From positions 186,001-250,000 of the forward strand of contig NZ_SGWQ01000004.1 of NCBI RefSeq assembly GCF_004216555.1: a stretch of DNA of 64,000 bases, read 5' to 3'. Made by a program: the position numbers and the translations under genes. The DNA comes from Herbihabitans rhizosphaerae. Its GTDB lineage: Bacteria > Actinomycetota > Actinomycetes > Mycobacteriales > Pseudonocardiaceae. Shown here piece after piece: positions 62,986 to 64,000 of the stretch; the first letter of the stretch is position 1; each line of letters opens with the position of its first letter. Below the pieces are notes generated by a model that made no database searches, was not told where the DNA came from, and saw only the letters and a list, made by a program, of their open reading frames with translations.

Positions 62986-63939
62986 CTATGTCTTCGGGTC
63001 GAGCACCAGTTTGCCGGTCGTACGGCGGGAACGGATGTCCTCGTGTGCCCGCCGCGCCTCGGACAGCGGGTAGTCGCCGCCGGCGATCGCGCGCAGCTTT
63101 CCCTCACGCGCCAAGGAGAACAGCTCCTGCATCGCGCGCGGCACCAGGCCCGGCCGGGCGTACGCGTGCGGCAGCCACAGCCCGCTGACCGTGGTCGAGT
63201 GCGACAGCAGATTGGGCATCGCGACCGGCTTCGGCGGCACCCGGCTCGCCATGCCGTAGAACACCAGCCGGCCCAGCGGCGCGAGCGCGACCAGGCTGGC
63301 GTCGGTCACCGGACCACCGGTCATCTCCAGTACGACGTCCACCCGCCGGCCCTCGTTGGCTTCGATGATCGCCGCCGTGAGGTCCTCGGACGCCGGATCG
63401 ATCGCCACGTCCGCGCCCAGCTCCAGCGCCAGATCGCGCTTGGCCTGACTGCTCGCCGTCGCGATCACCCGCCCCGCGCCGAACGATTTGGCCAACTGCA
63501 CGGCGAGCGTCCCGACCCCGCCGGCCGCCGCGTGCACCACCACCGACTCGCCCTGCTCCAGGTGCGCGCTGGTGCGCAGCAGCAGCCAGGCGGTCAGGCC
63601 CTGGACCACGATCGCCAGCGCCGTGGTGTCGTCCAACTCGTCCGGCACCTCGAACGCGGTGAACTCGGGCGCCACCGCCTGCTCGGCGTACCCGCCGGTG
63701 GTGACCTGCGCGACCATCCGGCGGCCGTCGGCGGCACGGCCGACCACCTCGTTGCCCGGGATCAGCGGCAGCGACGCCGGCGCGAGGTAGGTGTTCTCCG
63801 CGTTGTGCGTGTCCGCGTAGTTGACGCCGGCCCGCGACACGTCGATCAGCAGCTCGCCCGCCTTCGCCTCGGGCGCGGGCACGTCGGCAAGCCTCAGGAC
63901 GTCGGGGCCGCCGAACTCGGTGATCTGGATGGCTCGCAT
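62986..63939 (-). CDS. Zinc-independent quinone oxidoreductase (MDR family)
   Basis: A 317-residue medium-chain reductase of the QOR type. The N-terminal GroES-like domain (RAIQITEFGGPDVLRLADVP; LPLIPGNEVVGRAADG) lacks the zinc ligands of alcohol dehydrogenases. The NADPH fold has VVVHAAAGGVGTLAVQLAK (AxxGxxG, ~140). It reduces quinones or enones with NADPH. ATG at 63939 is used. A possible upstream gene on the same strand overlaps its start. Confidence 0.92.
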   Translation of the reverse strand: MRAIQITEFGGPDVLRLADVPAPEAKAGELLIDVSRAGVNYADTHNAENTYLAPASLPLIPGNEVVGRAADGRRMVAQVTTGGYAEQAVAPEFTAFEVPDELDDTTALAIVVQGLTAWLLLRTSAHLEQGESVVVHAAAGGVGTLAVQLAKSFGAGRVIATASSQAKRDLALELGADVAIDPASEDLTAAIIEANEGRRVDVVLEMTGGPVTDASLVALAPLGRLVFYGMASRVPPKPVAMPNLLSHSTTVSGLWLPHAYARPGLVPRAMQELFSLAREGKLRAIAGGDYPLSEARRAHEDIRSRRTTGKLVLDPKT

Positions 63940-64000
63940 TCCTCGACCCTACTGGTGAGTACACCGCGGAGCGCGGCGACGCCGGCGACCACCAGCGCCA
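63894..64000 (-). other. Possible C-terminal end of a further gene, cut by the right edge
   Basis: A minus-strand frame open from the right edge reads ALVVAGVAALRGVLTSRVEE and stops at 63894-63896, overlapping the start of the oxidoreductase by ~45 bp. The hydrophobic start fits the last helix of a membrane protein. The overlap is unusually long, so this is uncertain. Confidence 0.25.

Overview
The window is about 70% G+C with dense, mostly short-spaced genes, many GTG starts, many apparently leaderless starts (a -10-like hexamer 6-8 nt before the start codon) and families typical of actinomycetes: GlgE, XRE/DUF397 modules, a SARP/AfsR-type regulator, WXG-type secretion substrates, a DUF2510 protein and EtfD. 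I infer a filamentous actinomycete, most likely Pseudonocardiaceae (Amycolatopsis-like). I saw no tRNA, rRNA, CRISPR array or intact insertion sequence.

Layout. 1-9 kb: a secreted GH92 mannosidase cut by the left edge, an aminoglycoside phosphotransferase-fold protein, a 41-residue acidic micro-protein, a GNAT, an ABC-2 exporter pair, a DUF3817 protein, MarR and a CnoX-like thioredoxin/TPR protein. 9-12.2 kb: two paralogous zinc-metallopeptidase lipoproteins separated by a long inverted-repeat element. 12.2-20 kb: alpha-glucan genes glgB, a lipoprotein, glgE and glgP. 20-23 kb: a small accessory insert with a truncated D-cysteine desulfhydrase, an XRE regulator with an extra C-terminal domain, and a divergent three-gene operon including DUF397. 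23-27 kb: a PPOX-class oxidoreductase, a zinc-independent L36 gene under a Zur-like operator, a cysteine dioxygenase/rhodanese operon and glgX. 27-29.5 kb: a three-gene WXG-type cluster.

From about 29.6 to 52.4 kb the gene order resembles the Mycobacterium tuberculosis block Rv3041c to Rv3024c: ABC ATPase, echA, methyltransferase, hexapeptide transferase, a GT4/GH57/methyltransferase trio as in methylglucose lipopolysaccharide synthesis, etfBA, GNAT acyltransferase, PlsC, iscS and mnmA. Unlike M. tuberculosis, an EtfD-like membrane ETF oxidoreductase sits convergent to etfBA. The right end holds a DUF2510 protein, tdk, a second GH92 mannosidase, a LacI/MFS pair with a dual operator, a 996-residue SARP-NB-ARC-TPR regulator, a methyltransferase, a YjbR protein and a quinone oxidoreductase.

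The genes support storage and cell-envelope glucans (glgB, glgE, glgP, glgX, GT4, GH57), mannoside scavenging (two GH92 enzymes), fatty-acid electron transfer (etfBA, etfD, enoyl-CoA hydratase) and sulfur handling (cysteine dioxygenase, rhodanese, iscS, mnmA). The least explained material is at DNA level. A 13-bp palindrome GTCCACWGTGGAC occurs ten times exactly. Three families of intergenic inverted repeats lie between genes, most of them directly at stop codons, and one family is a strand-consistent structured element of about 165-190 bp.
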